Below, in pieces: positions 29,306-37,851 of a stretch of DNA of 64,000 nt. Positions within the stretch are counted from its first letter, which is position 1. Every line of letters starts with the position of its first letter. The stretch is from Pseudomonas sp. DY-1. GTDB taxonomy: Bacteria; Pseudomonadota; Gammaproteobacteria; Pseudomonadales; Pseudomonadaceae. The DNA lies in NCBI RefSeq assembly GCF_003626975.1, contig NZ_CP032616.1:1736001-1800000 (forward strand), read 5' to 3'. The position numbers and the translations under genes were made by a program. The notes beneath the pieces were generated by a model. That model saw only the letters and a list, made by a program, of their open reading frames with translations. It had not been told where the DNA came from and ran no database searches.

Positions 29306-30433
29306 TCATAGCGGTTTTGTACAAATCTGCACCAGACCCGTCGCGAGGTCCGCACGCGATGCCTGCAGCAGGCACCACTGCTCGGCTTTCAGGCTGATTT
29401 CCGACCATTGCGCCAACAGCTCATTCCAGGCCTCGCCCATCCCCTCTCCCTTGTTCCAGGCCCGCCAGCTTTGGGCCAGCGCAGCAGCTGCGGCCGGCGA
29501 CAGGTCGCGGCAATAGAGGGTAAGAAACGCCTCCAGCTTGTCCCAGTGGGCGCCCTCCTCTTGCTGGTAGATGTGCCAGAGCAGCGGCTTCCCCGCCCAT
29601 TGGGCGCGGATGAAGGAGTCTTCGCCGCGTACCGCATTGAAATCGCAGCACCAAAGGATTTTGTCGTAGTCGTCCTGGCTGACGAAAGGCAGCACCTGGA
29701 TCGCCAGTTTCCCGCGACGGAATCCGGTGCCCGCCGTCAGCTGTTCCTCGCCAAGCCAGTCAGCCAGATCGGCCAGTACCCGACCAACGGGCACCAGCAG
29801 TTGCACCGGCTGATCACCCGCCGCCAGGATGTCCAGCCAGCCGGCCAGGGCTGCGTTCTCATAGGCAAACAGCGAAATCAGCAGCGCGCCTTCCTCGTGC
29901 GCAACACCCAGTTCTTCCAGGAAGGTCCGCCGCGCGTCGGGATCGACCAGGAATGCCTGGCGTCGTTCAACCAGCCCGGACTCCCTCAGCAGGCCGCCGG
30001 TGCCCTCGATGAAACCTGGAAAGTAGAAAGCCTTCTGCAGGCCATTGGCCTGGAAGGACGGCAGGCCATGGCATCCGGCCACCCAGTCCTCGGCACTGAG
30101 GTATTCCAGATTCAACCAGTGGGGCTTGTCCGCCCTCGCGGCCATGGCCGTCAGGTACGGGTCGGGAAGCTGGCAGGCGAAGGCTTCGATCACCACGTCC
30201 GCCGCCTCCACCGGCTGCCAATCCTGGCGCCAGTGACGGATTTCCACGCCGTGTTGCCATTGGCTCTCCGCCTCTGGATCGGCTTGAGGACAAAGCGGCG
30301 CGAAGGCGGCAGGTTCATCCACCCAGAGGCGCACCGACTGGCCGTGCTCGGCCACCAGTTGGCGAGCCAGGCGCCAGGTCACGCCGATGTCGCCAAAGTT
30401 ATCGACGACGTTGCAGAAGATGTCCCACTTCAC
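29306..30433 (-). CDS. earP: EF-P arginine rhamnosyltransferase EarP
   Basis: A 375-residue GT-B-like inverting glycosyltransferase that moves rhamnose from dTDP-L-rhamnose to Arg32 of EF-P. The N-terminal [18 protein letters not shown] contains Asp11 and Asp15, equivalent to the conserved aspartates of the family. Near the C-terminus [18 protein letters not shown] is the nucleotide-sugar site. A GTG at 30433 is chosen because it gives the family N-terminus ([11 protein letters not shown]) and no ATG fits. Confidence 0.93.
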   Translation of the reverse strand: MKWDIFCNVVDNFGDIGVTWRLARQLVAEHGQSVRLWVDEPAAFAPLCPQADPEAESQWQHGVEIRHWRQDWQPVEAADVVIEAFACQLPDPYLTAMAARADKPHWLNLEYLSAEDWVAGCHGLPSFQANGLQKAFYFPGFIEGTGGLLRESGLVERRQAFLVDPDARRTFLEELGVAHEEGALLISLFAYENAALAGWLDILAAGDQPVQLLVPVGRVLADLADWLGEEQLTAGTGFRRGKLAIQVLPFVSQDDYDKILWCCDFNAVRGEDSFIRAQWAGKPLLWHIYQQEEGAHWDKLEAFLTLYCRDLSPAAAAALAQSWRAWNKGEGMGEAWNELLAQWSEISLKAEQWCLLQASRADLATGLVQICTKPL

Positions 30434-30493
30434 GATGCGTGATTCCCAGGAAAAACTGCAGTTTAACCAAGACGCGAGACACAAGAACAAAAT

Positions 30494-30512
30494 GCCCGCC
30501 ATGAAGGCGGGC
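30494..30512 (-). terminator. Terminator of the 69-residue protein gene
   Basis: GCCCGCC and GGCGGGC pair around ATGAA. On the reverse strand the stem is followed by ATTTTGTTC. Confidence 0.7.
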
Positions 30513-30557
30513 CAAGGGGAGCATGGTGCCGAAAAGGGTTTGCGTGGAGCGAGTGGC

Positions 30558-30767
30558 TCAAGCCGCCAATCGATAGGGACTGCTTTCGCGACGGGCCAGT
30601 TCCAGTTGCCAGATCGCCTGATTGGCGCCGGCCGCGTCACGGGAGGTGAAGGGACCGGAACGCATCACGCCGTCCACTACCACAAACCAGCAGGCCATAT
30701 GGCCAGCGGCCCTGAGAGTTTCCGGAACCGCAGTACCGACCAGGGACATGACATCAACGTGGGACAT
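30558..30767 (-). CDS. Small hypothetical protein
   Basis: A 69-residue protein with a strong GGAGGTGA upstream of the ATG at 30767 and its own terminator, so probably real. The middle (HMACWFVVVDGVMRSGPFTSR) alternates hydrophobic strands and turns; the end is charged (LELARRESSPYRL). No family recognised. Confidence 0.65.
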   Translation of the reverse strand: MSHVDVMSLVGTAVPETLRAAGHMACWFVVVDGVMRSGPFTSRDAAGANQAIWQLELARRESSPYRLAA

Positions 30768-31036
30768 CGCCTCACCTCCATCGCTTTTGCATGGTGTAAA
30801 GACTATGGCGATGGCTCGACCAACAGAAATCAGTTGCCTCAATAGTGGCTATCCACAAGAGCAATTGGCCCTCCGACTGGACAGCACCGAAATGGGGCGT
30901 CTAGATTGGTGGCTCATAGCCATTAGCCGTGGATGGCGCCCCCCCTGACAGGAAGTCAAGCGATGTTCTCCCCCGCCTGCAGTGCCTTCGCTCGCCCCCT
31001 GCCTCCCCTTCGCCCACTCGATACGAGGCGTCTGCC

Positions 31037-33001
31037 ATGAACAGTTCGATCAAACGCTTCTTCAACGACCTCAGCGTCCGCCAGAAGCTGCTCACCGGAT
31101 TCGGCCTGGTCCTCGCCATCACCCTGCTGGTGGCCTGGACCAGCTGGCGCGCACTGGAAGGTGCACTGCACCGATTCGACATCCTGCTCCGGGTCAACGA
31201 CATCGATACCAAGCTCTACCAGGTCCGGCAGCACGAGAAGGACTTCATCATCCGCAGCGACGAACAGGCCATCGGCAACGCGCTGCAGATCATCGGAGAG
31301 ATCCAGGGCATCGCCGACAACACCCTGAAGGTGATGACCATTCCCCGCACCATCGATCTGATGAAGCAGATCCAGACGGATCTCGGCCAGTACCAGCAGA
31401 ACCTGACGGGACTGGCGGAAATGGAGAAGAACAAACGCAGTGCCCAACAGAATATGGAGCAGGCTGCCCGCGAGGCGCTGAAGCAGTTCGATGAACTGGA
31501 GCAGCACCTGACCCAGGAAGCCCTGCAGCAGATCCGGCAGAGCGGCGACGAGGACGGCATTCGCGCGCTGGAAACCGCGACCCATGCGTCGGGCATGGCC
31601 AAGGACGTCCTTAGCGCACGGCGCCACGAAAAAGACTTCGTCATGCGCGGCGATGCGCAGTACGCCGACAAGCTCAACGCCTTGTTCGACGGCCTCGAGA
31701 GCCGCACCAGCGACCTCGCCTCACGCATCAGCGAACCCTCAGCCCAGGAAAACCTGGACTCAGCGCGCAAACAGATCGCACGCTACCGCAGCGAATTCGC
31801 CAACCTGCGCCAAAGCATCCAGCTCCATGCCGACTCCGAGTCCGCGCTGACGAAACGCGCCTCGGGTATTTCCGGTTCCTCCACCGACGCACTGAGCATC
31901 CAGATGCAATTGCTCGAAGCCGACGCGCGCCAGGCCAAGACCATCCTGGTCACGGCGGCCGCCATCGGGTTCGTGGTCGGATTGGTGTCCGCCCTGATCA
32001 TTGCCCAGTTGATCGTGGCCCCCCTTCGCCAGGCCGTTCAGCAAGCCCGCAAGGTGGCTGCCGGTGACCTGACCTCGGATATCCGCAGCGATCGCAAGGA
32101 TGAGCTTGGTCAACTGATGCAGGCCATGCAGGACATGACCGAGAGCCTGCGCAGCCTACTCAGGCGCCTCGGCAGCGGCATCGAACAACTGGCCACGGCC
32201 GCCGAGGAAATGTCCGCCGTGACCGAGCAGACCAGCGCCGGCGTGACCCAGCAGAAAATGGAAACCGAGCAGGTGGCCACCGCCATGAATGAGATGGTCG
32301 CCACCGTCCAGGACGTCGCCCGTAACGCTGAATCCGCGGCCGATTCCGCCAGCCACGCCGATCGCCAGGCACAGCACGGCACCGCCGTCGTGCAGCAGGC
32401 CATCGAGCGCATCGAACACCTGGCCCAGGCAATCGAGCAGTCCGCCGGAGCCATCGAGCGACTCAAGCACGACAGCACCAACATCGGTACCGTGCTCGAC
32501 GTGATCAAAAGCATCGCCGAGCAGACCAACCTGCTCGCCCTCAATGCCGCCATCGAAGCAGCCCGGGCGGGAGATGCCGGGCGCGGGTTCGCGGTCGTCG
32601 CAGACGAGGTGCGCGCCCTCGCCCGCCGGACCCAGGAATCCACCACGCAGATCGAGCAGCTGGTCAGCACCTTGCAGGACGGCGCCCAGGGCGCGGTGGA
32701 CATGATGGGCAGAAGCCGCACCCAGGCCGGCCATACGGTGGACGCTGCCAAAGAGGCCGGAACTGCGCTGGAGGCCATCAATGACTCGGTCTCCAATATC
32801 CAGCAGCTCAACCAGCAGATCGCCACCGCCGCCGAGCAGCAAAGCGCCGTGGCCGAAGAAATCAACCGCAGCGTCACCAGCATTCGCGACGTGGCCGAGC
32901 AATCCGCAGCGGCCACAGAGGAAACCTCGGCCGCCAGTGTCGATCTCGCCCGCCTCGGCGGCGAACTGCAGACAGAGGTCAACCGCTTCCGCCTAGGCTG
33001 A
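31037..33001 (+). CDS. Methyl-accepting chemotaxis protein with HBM-type sensor
   Basis: A 654-residue chemoreceptor. TM1 is about 18-40. The periplasmic part (about 41-300) is long and helical and repeats [10 protein letters not shown] and [10 protein letters not shown], the mark of helical bimodular (HBM) sensors such as McpS and TlpQ. TM2 is about 302-326, then HAMP, then the signalling hairpin with tip [19 protein letters not shown] near 495. Ligands of related HBM receptors are TCA-cycle acids or polyamines; here it is unknown. The ATG at 31037 starts the first amphipathic/TM part; the upstream frame extension lacks a site. Confidence 0.92.
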   Translation: MNSSIKRFFNDLSVRQKLLTGFGLVLAITLLVAWTSWRALEGALHRFDILLRVNDIDTKLYQVRQHEKDFIIRSDEQAIGNALQIIGEIQGIADNTLKVMTIPRTIDLMKQIQTDLGQYQQNLTGLAEMEKNKRSAQQNMEQAAREALKQFDELEQHLTQEALQQIRQSGDEDGIRALETATHASGMAKDVLSARRHEKDFVMRGDAQYADKLNALFDGLESRTSDLASRISEPSAQENLDSARKQIARYRSEFANLRQSIQLHADSESALTKRASGISGSSTDALSIQMQLLEADARQAKTILVTAAAIGFVVGLVSALIIAQLIVAPLRQAVQQARKVAAGDLTSDIRSDRKDELGQLMQAMQDMTESLRSLLRRLGSGIEQLATAAEEMSAVTEQTSAGVTQQKMETEQVATAMNEMVATVQDVARNAESAADSASHADRQAQHGTAVVQQAIERIEHLAQAIEQSAGAIERLKHDSTNIGTVLDVIKSIAEQTNLLALNAAIEAARAGDAGRGFAVVADEVRALARRTQESTTQIEQLVSTLQDGAQGAVDMMGRSRTQAGHTVDAAKEAGTALEAINDSVSNIQQLNQQIATAAEQQSAVAEEINRSVTSIRDVAEQSAAATEETSAASVDLARLGGELQTEVNRFRLG

Positions 33002-33347
33002 ACGCAAAAGCCCCCTGCCCGCTCGCACGGACAGGGGGCAACCAGAGACAGTAAGGCGCCGTCACGCAGGCGGCCCTGTGGCCCAGAACCAGCAACAAAC
33101 TCTCGACCGGTCCCGCCACGCCGCATCACGACCTGCGGCACCAGGCCCGTCGCGTCCCGAGCAGCCTGCGCTACCGGGCGCTGGTATCCCTGGTGGTGAA
33201 CCGGTCCCGCCCCTGCGGGTTTTCCCCATCATCCCTGAGCGCCCTTGGCAATCCGTTGATTGCGGACTACCATAATCACGTTTTGCACACCATGCAAACA
33301 CGATAAGTGAGCCAAGGACGATTCATTCCGTCATTAAGATTCGCGGC
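33002..33347 (+). other. Intergenic region between chemoreceptor and XRE regulator
   Basis: No gene is seen. It opens with a hairpin (GCCCCCTG at 33010 and CAGGGGGC ending 33039) that may end the chemoreceptor transcript, though without a clear T-run. Near the right end lies an inverted repeat (33282-33298) proposed as an operator of the following regulator. Confidence 0.5.
33282..33298. promoter_or_regulatory. Inverted repeat before the XRE regulator gene
   Basis: TTTGCA and TGCAAA are separated by CACCA, about 50 bases before the start codon. A lambda-repressor-like HTH dimer could bind here for autoregulation. Confidence 0.5.
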
Positions 33348-33722
33348 ATGAACACGCTTGGATCGCGCATCGCGCACTACAGAAAGCTGAAAGGACTCTC
33401 TCAGCAGGCCCTGGCCAACGAGTGCGGCTGGGAATCACAATCCCGTATCGGCAACTACGAGCGGGATACCCGCGAGCCCTCGTTCGAAGACCTCAAACGC
33501 ATCGCCAAGGCGCTGGAGGTATCGCTCAACGACCTGCTCAATCCCGTCATGCAGATTGCCGAATCGAAAGACGGCCATTACGGCCCGGAACAGACACTGA
33601 GTCCACGCTCCCGCCAGGTGCTCGACCGCCTCACCCGTGCAGCCAGCGAAGGCCGCCTGGTCGAACAGGACCTGGTTCTGCTGGAGCAGATCGCCCGGCG
33701 ACTGGAAAAACCGGGCGATTGA
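33348..33722 (+). CDS. XRE-family HTH regulator
   Basis: A 124-residue protein with an N-terminal Cro/C1-type HTH (SRIAHYRKLKGLSQQALANE, then SQSRIGNYERDTREPS) like the N-terminus of PrtR-type repressors. It lacks the S24 peptidase domain of those repressors; the C-terminal 55 residues are helical and charged. Probably a stand-alone regulator of itself or of the small lipoprotein gene downstream. Confidence 0.88.
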   Translation: MNTLGSRIAHYRKLKGLSQQALANECGWESQSRIGNYERDTREPSFEDLKRIAKALEVSLNDLLNPVMQIAESKDGHYGPEQTLSPRSRQVLDRLTRAASEGRLVEQDLVLLEQIARRLEKPGD

Positions 33723-33795
33723 TCGACCCTTTTCTCCAGCTACCTGTCTCAAGGACATGGGGAATCCGATCCCTCATGCCCGAGAGGTAACGCGC

Positions 33796-33960
33796 ATGAT
33801 TGCCAAAGTCGTGAAGATTGCCTTGCTGGCCGTCGTACTCGCCAGCAACAGCGGCTGCATCATCCATCACTACGATGACGACGATCACCGTGGTGGCTGG
33901 GACGGCCACCGGGACCACGATGACCGAGACCGGGACGGGCACAGGAAAGGCCACCGTTGA
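33796..33960 (+). CDS. Small Asp/His-rich lipoprotein
   Basis: A 54-residue protein. A hydrophobic signal (residues 4-16) ends in a lipobox-like SNSGC (Cys21). The remaining 33 residues are almost only Asp, His, Arg, Gly and Lys (IIHHYDDDDH then repeated HRDHDDRD-type units), a pattern suited to binding metal ions. GAGAGGT precedes the ATG and a strong terminator follows, so it looks like a true gene. Function unknown. Confidence 0.7.
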   Translation: MIAKVVKIALLAVVLASNSGCIIHHYDDDDHRGGWDGHRDHDDRDRDGHRKGHR

Positions 33961-33966
33961 ATAACG

Positions 33967-33993
33967 AAAAAGCCCCGCGATGCGGGGCTTTTT
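33967..33993. terminator. Terminator after the small lipoprotein gene
   Basis: AAAAAGCCCCGC and GCGGGGCTTTTT pair around GAT. Confidence 0.92.
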
Positions 33994-34064
33994 CCGCGAT
34001 CTTCTGCAGTTTTCGCAACCGGGTGTATAGTCGATCACCCTGATCTCCCAGCGAGCGGTCGCCC

Positions 34065-34730
34065 ATGGCTGCCTCCTCTCCCGGAATCTCCAGACGCCAG
34101 GTACTCAAGGCCTTCGCAGCATTCGGCGCGGCCCTTATCGCGGGCGACGCCCTGGCCAGCCGGATCGAGGTGACGCTGCGCCCCCGCAACCTCCACGCAC
34201 GCATGCTCAATCGTGATCGCCACCTGCGCCTGGAACGCCCGGCCGCAGGAGAAGTCGCCACCTTCTGCTACTTCCGCAAGGGCAAGGGCTGGGACCTGGA
34301 AGGCTATCGTCAGGGCTGCCGCATCCTGCGAGACGTGAAGTACAAGAGCACGGTGAAGATCAACGTCAAATTGCTCGACCTGCTTTTCCTCATCCAGGCC
34401 TGGCTTCGCATCAACAAGCTCCCCACCCGCATCCTGGTGAGCAGCGGTTATCGCACCCCGCAGCACAACGCCACCCTGGAAGGCGCCGCCCGGCAGTCCC
34501 TGCACATCCGTGGCATGGCCGCCGACATCCGTATTCCCGGCGTCAGCGTCGAACGTCTGGGCAGGCTGGTCCGCGCCCTCGGCGCCGGTGGCGTGGGCTT
34601 CTATCCATCCAAGGGGTTCATCCACGTAGACGTTGGCCGCGTCAGGACCTGGCGAGTCGCCGCGCTGGTGGAGCCAGGGCAGGAAGAATGGGCTCTGGCC
34701 GTGTTGGACCAGGGCGAGCATTTCGCCTGA
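34065..34730 (+). CDS. Tat-exported DUF882 (YcbK/MepK-like) M15 peptidase
   Basis: A 221-residue protein with a twin-arginine signal (SRRQVLKAFAAFGAALIAGDALA). The mature part has the LAS-peptidase zinc motif: SGYRTPQHN, then SLHIRGMAADI (His and Asp ligands), then GFIHVDVG with the last His. E. coli MepK of this family cuts peptidoglycan crosslinks in the periplasm. It is the likely function here. Confidence 0.88.
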   Translation: MAASSPGISRRQVLKAFAAFGAALIAGDALASRIEVTLRPRNLHARMLNRDRHLRLERPAAGEVATFCYFRKGKGWDLEGYRQGCRILRDVKYKSTVKINVKLLDLLFLIQAWLRINKLPTRILVSSGYRTPQHNATLEGAARQSLHIRGMAADIRIPGVSVERLGRLVRALGAGGVGFYPSKGFIHVDVGRVRTWRVAALVEPGQEEWALAVLDQGEHFA

Positions 34731-34732
34731 CT

Positions 34733-34936
34733 TCAATCGAAGTCAGCGCAGTCCCCGCAAACGAACTGGCCACGCCGATCCGTGCGTTCGGTCAGTTCGC
34801 CGCAGTAATCGCACTCCCCTTCCACGGCGTCGAGCGGATCGTCGTCTTCATCGTCGAAGCACTCGTCATCCAGGTCATCGTCGTTGTCGAGCAGATGATC
34901 GTGCTCGGGTTCGTGGAGGTCGAGATCGTCGTCCAT
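34733..34936 (-). CDS. Acidic zinc-ribbon small protein
   Basis: A 67-residue protein. The first 45 residues are dominated by Asp/Glu (DDDLDDECFDDEDDD), followed by a CDYC ... CGDC pair of CxxC motifs that should bind one zinc. It may be a regulator-like or DNA-mimic protein; nothing firm can be said. It is convergent with the peptidase gene two bases away. The start at 34936 is preferred over 35002. Confidence 0.65.
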   Translation of the reverse strand: MDDDLDLHEPEHDHLLDNDDDLDDECFDDEDDDPLDAVEGECDYCGELTERTDRRGQFVCGDCADFD

Positions 34937-35035
34937 AGCACCGCACCAGATGTGGAAATCGAAAGGTCGCGGACTATAGCGCCGAGGCTGCGCTCCCGCC
35001 AATGTGGCTTAGCCCGGCGGTACCGACGTCGGTGC

Positions 35036-35281
35036 TCAGCATTCCGCCGAGCTGAAAACCGGACGATGGTGCTCGTCGATGCGCAGGAGCTTGCTCAATG
35101 CATCCCTGGCGGCCTCGAGGGCGTCGCACTGGCGCGCAAAGTAAGCGCCGTCGTAGACGCGATAGAAGAAGGGTTCGTCGTCGCTGCCGTTCCGCGCAAT
35201 GGCGATGAAGGCCAGCACATGGTCGCCATTGATGAGCGTTTCGGGCCAGGCGGCGTGTTCCGGGAAGTCTCGTCTGTACAT
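35036..35281 (-). CDS. Small hypothetical protein
   Basis: An 81-residue protein. GGAGGT six bases before the ATG at 35281 fixes the start and rejects the longer frame to 35323. The content (GDHVLAFIAIARNGSDDEPFFYRVYDGAYFAR) suggests a small alpha/beta fold. No family recognised; it has the same orientation as the acidic zinc-ribbon gene. Confidence 0.65.
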   Translation of the reverse strand: MYRRDFPEHAAWPETLINGDHVLAFIAIARNGSDDEPFFYRVYDGAYFARQCDALEAARDALSKLLRIDEHHRPVFSSAEC

Positions 35282-35390
35282 GGTGACCTCCGGCGGATCG
35301 AGTCTCAGTTGCGGAAAGTCCACTATCTACCTGCAGAACCCGAATAGCTTCCTTTCGATCCAATATCGGACCGAAGGTCTCCGTCCGCCC

Positions 35391-35423
35391 AAAAAAAACC
35401 CCGCACGGCGCGGGGCTTTTTTT
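35391..35423. terminator. Terminator of the cold-shock gene
   Basis: An A8 run, CCCCGC/GCGGGG stem and T7 run make a symmetrical bidirectional terminator. It serves the minus-strand cold-shock gene. Confidence 0.9.
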
Positions 35424-35434
35424 CGACGCGGCTG

Positions 35435-35644
35435 TTACAGCGGGCGAACCTGCTCAGCCTGAGGGCCTTTGGCCCCGTCGGTGACGAGGAAGCTTACGCG
35501 CTGACCTTCGTCCAGGGATTTGTAGCCATCACCTTCGATCTGGCGGAAGTGAACGAACACGTCCGGACCTTGCTCGGGGGTGATGAAGCCGAAGCCTTTT
35601 TCAGAGTTGAACCACTTAACGGTACCGTTCTGGCGAGTTGCCAT
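35435..35644 (-). CDS. CspA-family cold-shock protein
   Basis: A 69-residue single-stranded nucleic-acid-binding protein with RNP1 KGFGFI and RNP2 VFVHF. It begins [17 protein letters not shown]. It acts as an RNA chaperone. A noncoding stretch of about 300 bases lies upstream, as is usual for csp genes with long leaders. Confidence 0.95.
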   Translation of the reverse strand: MATRQNGTVKWFNSEKGFGFITPEQGPDVFVHFRQIEGDGYKSLDEGQRVSFLVTDGAKGPQAEQVRPL

Positions 35645-35943
35645 GATGTTGTCTCCAAGGTGTAGGAATAGCGGTCAGGCGAAAGCCCAGCCATGACTGT
35701 ATGCGTAGTGAAGGGTGCCGAGGAGATGGAACATCGAAAGGACAGAACATCAAGCCGGTGCCGCAAGACTGAGCAGGCAGTGGGCGAAGAATACAGGGTT
35801 CGGCGAGATTGGAAAGTTTTTTCTGGCGGCTCGGCACCCGGCGCGTTGGCCAACCGGCCGAAATAGCGGGTTGGCCGGAGGGCGAGCCTGTATAGTCACG
35901 GGTAGGCCTCGCTTTCGAGCGCTCACAAATCAAAGGTGCTCTC
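35645..35943. other. Intergenic region with probable csp leader
   Basis: No gene is seen. The half next to the cold-shock gene probably forms its long 5' leader (minus strand). On the plus strand TGTATAGT near 35890 could be a -10 element for the small gene at 35944, but no matching -35 at good spacing is evident. Confidence 0.4.
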
Positions 35944-36114
35944 ATGTCTGATAACCCAACAAACCGTGCCAGGTCCGAGCTGGACGAGCAGACCAGGGCC
36001 TTTCTGTCGAAGGGCGGCGAGATCACAGAGGTCCCCACCGGCAAGACCGGATGGAATACGGGACGTCAGAAGTCGCAGTGGTCCAAGCCCCAGGCGAAGA
36101 AACCCGAAGAATGA
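35944..36114 (+). CDS. 56-residue hydrophilic protein
   Basis: Encodes a short basic protein with the pattern LDEQTRAFLSKGGEITEVP and then GKTGWNTGRQKSQW. AAAGGTG sits eight bases before the ATG and a hairpin terminator follows at once. The FLxKGGxITExPxGxTGW style recurs, to my recollection, in small Pseudomonas proteins of unknown role. Probably a real small gene. Confidence 0.6.
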   Translation: MSDNPTNRARSELDEQTRAFLSKGGEITEVPTGKTGWNTGRQKSQWSKPQAKKPEE

Positions 36115-36115
36115 T

Positions 36116-36144
36116 GACAAGGCGAGCCAATGGCTCGCCTTGTC
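36116..36144. terminator. Hairpin after the 56-residue gene
   Basis: A 14-base perfect inverted repeat (GACAAGGCGAGCCA and partner) around one A; the T-tract is weak. Confidence 0.7.
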
Positions 36145-36189
36145 ATTATCGGCGCCGGCAACCGCCCGCGCCCGCTCCCGGGACGGCCT

Positions 36190-37098
36190 TCAGTCGCCCT
36201 CCCCCATCAAGTCCTGCAAGCGCTGGCGCAGCCAGCTTTCCGCCGGATCACTGTCCAGCATGCTGAGCCAGACCATATCCAGGTCCAGCTCGGGTGTTTC
36301 GAAGGGCAGCGACTCGTAACGCAGCTGGCCGGAAGCGGCCATCGCTTCGGCGATGTAATCAGGCAGGCTGACCAGCAGATCGGTGTCCGCCAGCAAGGCC
36401 GGCAAGGCACTGAACTGCGGAACCGACAACACCACCCGGCGCGTGCGTCCGATCGACTGCAACCAGTCGTCCGCCAAACCGTGGGTACTGGCCGTGTGGG
36501 ATACCTGGACATGGGGCCTGGCGCAGTACTCATCCAGGGTCAGGAGCGCGTCGCCCGGGTCCGCACGCAGCACTTTCGGGTAGACGCGGCGCAGGCGCTT
36601 GCACCTGGCATTGGCCGGCAAGTCGCGGGTCTGGGCGATGCCGACGGTAATCTCGCCATTGGCCAGCAGCTCAGGAATCCGCCAATAGTTGGCATGTTGC
36701 ACCACGATCACGATGTTCGGCGCTTCATTACGCAACGCCCGCAGCACTGGCGGCAACAGTGCGAACTCGACGTCATCCGACAGCCCGATGCGGAAAGTCA
36801 TGTTGCTGGTGGACGGGTCGAACTCGTGAGTCAGGCTGAGCGCCACGGACAGGGCATCCAGCGCCGGTGACAAGTGCCGGGAGATCATCTCGGCCCGGGC
36901 AGTTGGCTCCATGCGGTGGCCGACGCGGACGAACAAGGGGTCGTTGAACAGCGCACGCAGGCGATTCAGGGCCGCGCTGATGGTGGGCTGGACCAGAAAG
37001 AGCTTCTCCGCGGCCTTGGTGACATTGCGCTCCTGCATCAACGTCTCGAACACCACCATCAGGTTGATGTCGGCCTTGCGCAGTTCGTTGCGATTCAT
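36190..37098 (-). CDS. LysR-family regulator, MexT-like
   Basis: A 302-residue LTTR whose start (MNRNELRKADINLMVVFETL) and body (FRIGLSDDVEFALLPPVLR, ANYWRIPELLANGEITVGIA) resemble MexT, the activator of mexEF-oprN. Here it is divergent from a MarR-led efflux operon, so a role in efflux control is plausible but not shown. GGAG lies upstream of the ATG. Confidence 0.85.
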   Translation of the reverse strand: MNRNELRKADINLMVVFETLMQERNVTKAAEKLFLVQPTISAALNRLRALFNDPLFVRVGHRMEPTARAEMISRHLSPALDALSVALSLTHEFDPSTSNMTFRIGLSDDVEFALLPPVLRALRNEAPNIVIVVQHANYWRIPELLANGEITVGIAQTRDLPANARCKRLRRVYPKVLRADPGDALLTLDEYCARPHVQVSHTASTHGLADDWLQSIGRTRRVVLSVPQFSALPALLADTDLLVSLPDYIAEAMAASGQLRYESLPFETPELDLDMVWLSMLDSDPAESWLRQRLQDLMGEGD

Positions 37099-37411
37099 AC
37101 CCCGCTCCTCCCGTGATTCGCGGTCACCCCGCCCGACATGGCACGAGAAGCTTTCCAGGCGTCAATCCGTGCAAGCACGCGGAACTGCTGAACTGAATAT
37201 AGGGAAGTTGGCATGGCGGTATCTGTCTGCAAATTACTGGTTCACCAGGGAAAGGCCCGTGGCAGAGCGTTCGGCCGCCGCCCCTATGGGTAGCAATGAG
37301 CGTTCGCGCAAGCATCGGAAGCAAAACACACTGTTGCGTGATTTCACCCTTGAAGCGCATTCGACCGAATGATTAGATAGCATCCTAATAGATAGCTAGC
37401 ACTCTTTATAT
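37099..37411. other. Divergent promoter region of the efflux locus
   Basis: No gene is seen. The region separates the MexT-like gene from the MarR-led operon. It holds the MarR-type box at 37373 and repeated GATAGC words; no clear MexT (nod-box-like) site was found. Confidence 0.5.
37373..37388. promoter_or_regulatory. MarR-type operator before the efflux operon
   Basis: TTAGATAGCATCCTAA has TTAG/CTAA ends in inverted order, and GATAGC is repeated 14 bases on. It lies 24 bases before the MarR start and would overlap the promoter. Confidence 0.5.
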
Positions 37412-37849
37412 ATGTCTGTCGGAGCCCTTCAACTGCAAGTCAGCAGCCGCATGGTCATCAGTGGCCGCAACTGGCGCCGCATCTGCCAGGCCAACCTGTC
37501 GAAGTTCGGTATCAGCGAGGCCTGTTGCGGGCCCTTGCTGATGATTGGCCGGCTGGGCGGTGGCGTGCGCCAGGTGCAACTGGCCCAGGCCATCGGTATC
37601 GAAGGTCCGTCCCTGGTGCGCCTGCTCGATCAGCTGTGCAACGCAGGCCTGATCGAACGCCAGGAAGATGCCAGCGACCGCCGTGCGAAGACCCTCAGTG
37701 TCACCAGCGCCGGACGCGAGCTCAGCGAGAGGCTGGAGAACGAACTGATCCTCCTGCGCCGCCAGGCACTGGCGCAATTGTCGCCTGCCGACTTGCAGGC
37801 CGCCCTGCGCGTGTTCGACGCCTTCGACCAGTTCAGCCAGGCCCACTGA
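37412..37849 (+). CDS. MarR-family regulator of the efflux operon
   Basis: A 145-residue winged-helix protein. The core reads RQVQLAQAIGIEGPSLVRLLDQL, then GLIERQEDASDRRAKTLSVT. It is followed two bases later by the pump gene, so it is the first gene of a five-gene operon and the likely local repressor, released by the exported aromatic compound. Confidence 0.88.
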   Translation: MSVGALQLQVSSRMVISGRNWRRICQANLSKFGISEACCGPLLMIGRLGGGVRQVQLAQAIGIEGPSLVRLLDQLCNAGLIERQEDASDRRAKTLSVTSAGRELSERLENELILLRRQALAQLSPADLQAALRVFDAFDQFSQAH

Positions 37850-37851
37850 TC

